Assembly: GCA_934169535.1 (NCBI GenBank)
Contig: CAKPOC010000012.1
Coordinates: 1 to 20,795 of the forward strand
Reading direction: 5' to 3'
From: an uncultured Clostridia bacterium
GTDB taxonomy: Bacteria > Bacillota > Clostridia > TANB77 > CAG-508
Length of the DNA: 20,795 bases
Under the pieces are notes generated by a model. It saw nothing but the letters and a program-made list of their open reading frames with translations. It had not been told where the DNA came from and made no database searches. Positions 20,775-20,795 of the stretch are shown here, one piece after another. The stretch's first letter is position 1; every line of letters starts with the position of its first letter. The position numbers and the translations under genes were made by a program.

Positions 20775-20795
20775 TTCGTATAGCCAACTACATAG

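Overview
The window is AT-rich, low-GC Gram-positive DNA. An alpha/beta-type small acid-soluble spore protein gene marks an endospore former. A class D-like sortase with an LPxTG-type substrate, a prepilin-like protein with InlB-type repeats, and SMC/DprA/YifB/HPF genes fit an uncultured gut-type lineage of Clostridia. The clade assignment is inference; the sequence itself does not name a species. Almost everything is on the minus strand. Many start codons are GTG or TTG, and several gene starts given here are shorter than the longest ORF because a Shine-Dalgarno (SD) site picks an internal start.

Layout. 1-130: tail of a plus-strand gene and its terminator. 132-761: a TnpV-family gene next to what looks like a complete, very small type I toxin-antitoxin locus. 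It has a 29-codon membrane peptide gene on the plus strand, a convergent ~70-nt antisense RNA on the minus strand with an excellent promoter, a shared 12-nt repeat at the toxin start codon, and two facing terminators with complementary loops. 900-4766: surface and unknown genes: a 288-aa unknown protein, a 157-aa membrane-anchored protein, and a 747-aa prepilin-like InlB-repeat protein containing a near-perfect 432-bp tandem duplication. 4776-7480: a calcium-type P-type ATPase. 7481-11168: smc with its promoter and an unusual leader. 11216-12921: a 426-aa coiled-coil protein, a 42-aa helical protein and a 54-aa cysteine-containing protein, the last two found by reading between the larger genes. 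12974-14073: a Cof-type HAD phosphatase whose SD is separated from its ATG by a hairpin. 14074-14488: the spore protein gene, on the plus strand. 14529-17218: a degenerate YgjP-like protein, then a sortase followed by its likely substrate, which ends in LPRTGH with no membrane anchor. 17234-20624: hpf, then yraN, dprA and comM/yifB, the usual DNA-uptake and DNA-processing neighbourhood. 20625-20795: no gene, but a pair of GC-rich direct repeats and a hairpin.

How the genes relate. Four groups are likely to be co-transcribed: the 747-aa and 157-aa genes; the sortase and its substrate; the 42-aa and 426-aa genes; and comM-dprA-yraN. The most interesting element is the small convergent RNA pair at 519-761, which has the architecture of the enterococcal par/Fst locus in a different sequence family. 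Second are the anchorless LPRTG substrate, the metallopeptidase-like protein without metal ligands, and two leaders (smc and the HAD gene) in which a hairpin appears to bring a distant SD into register.
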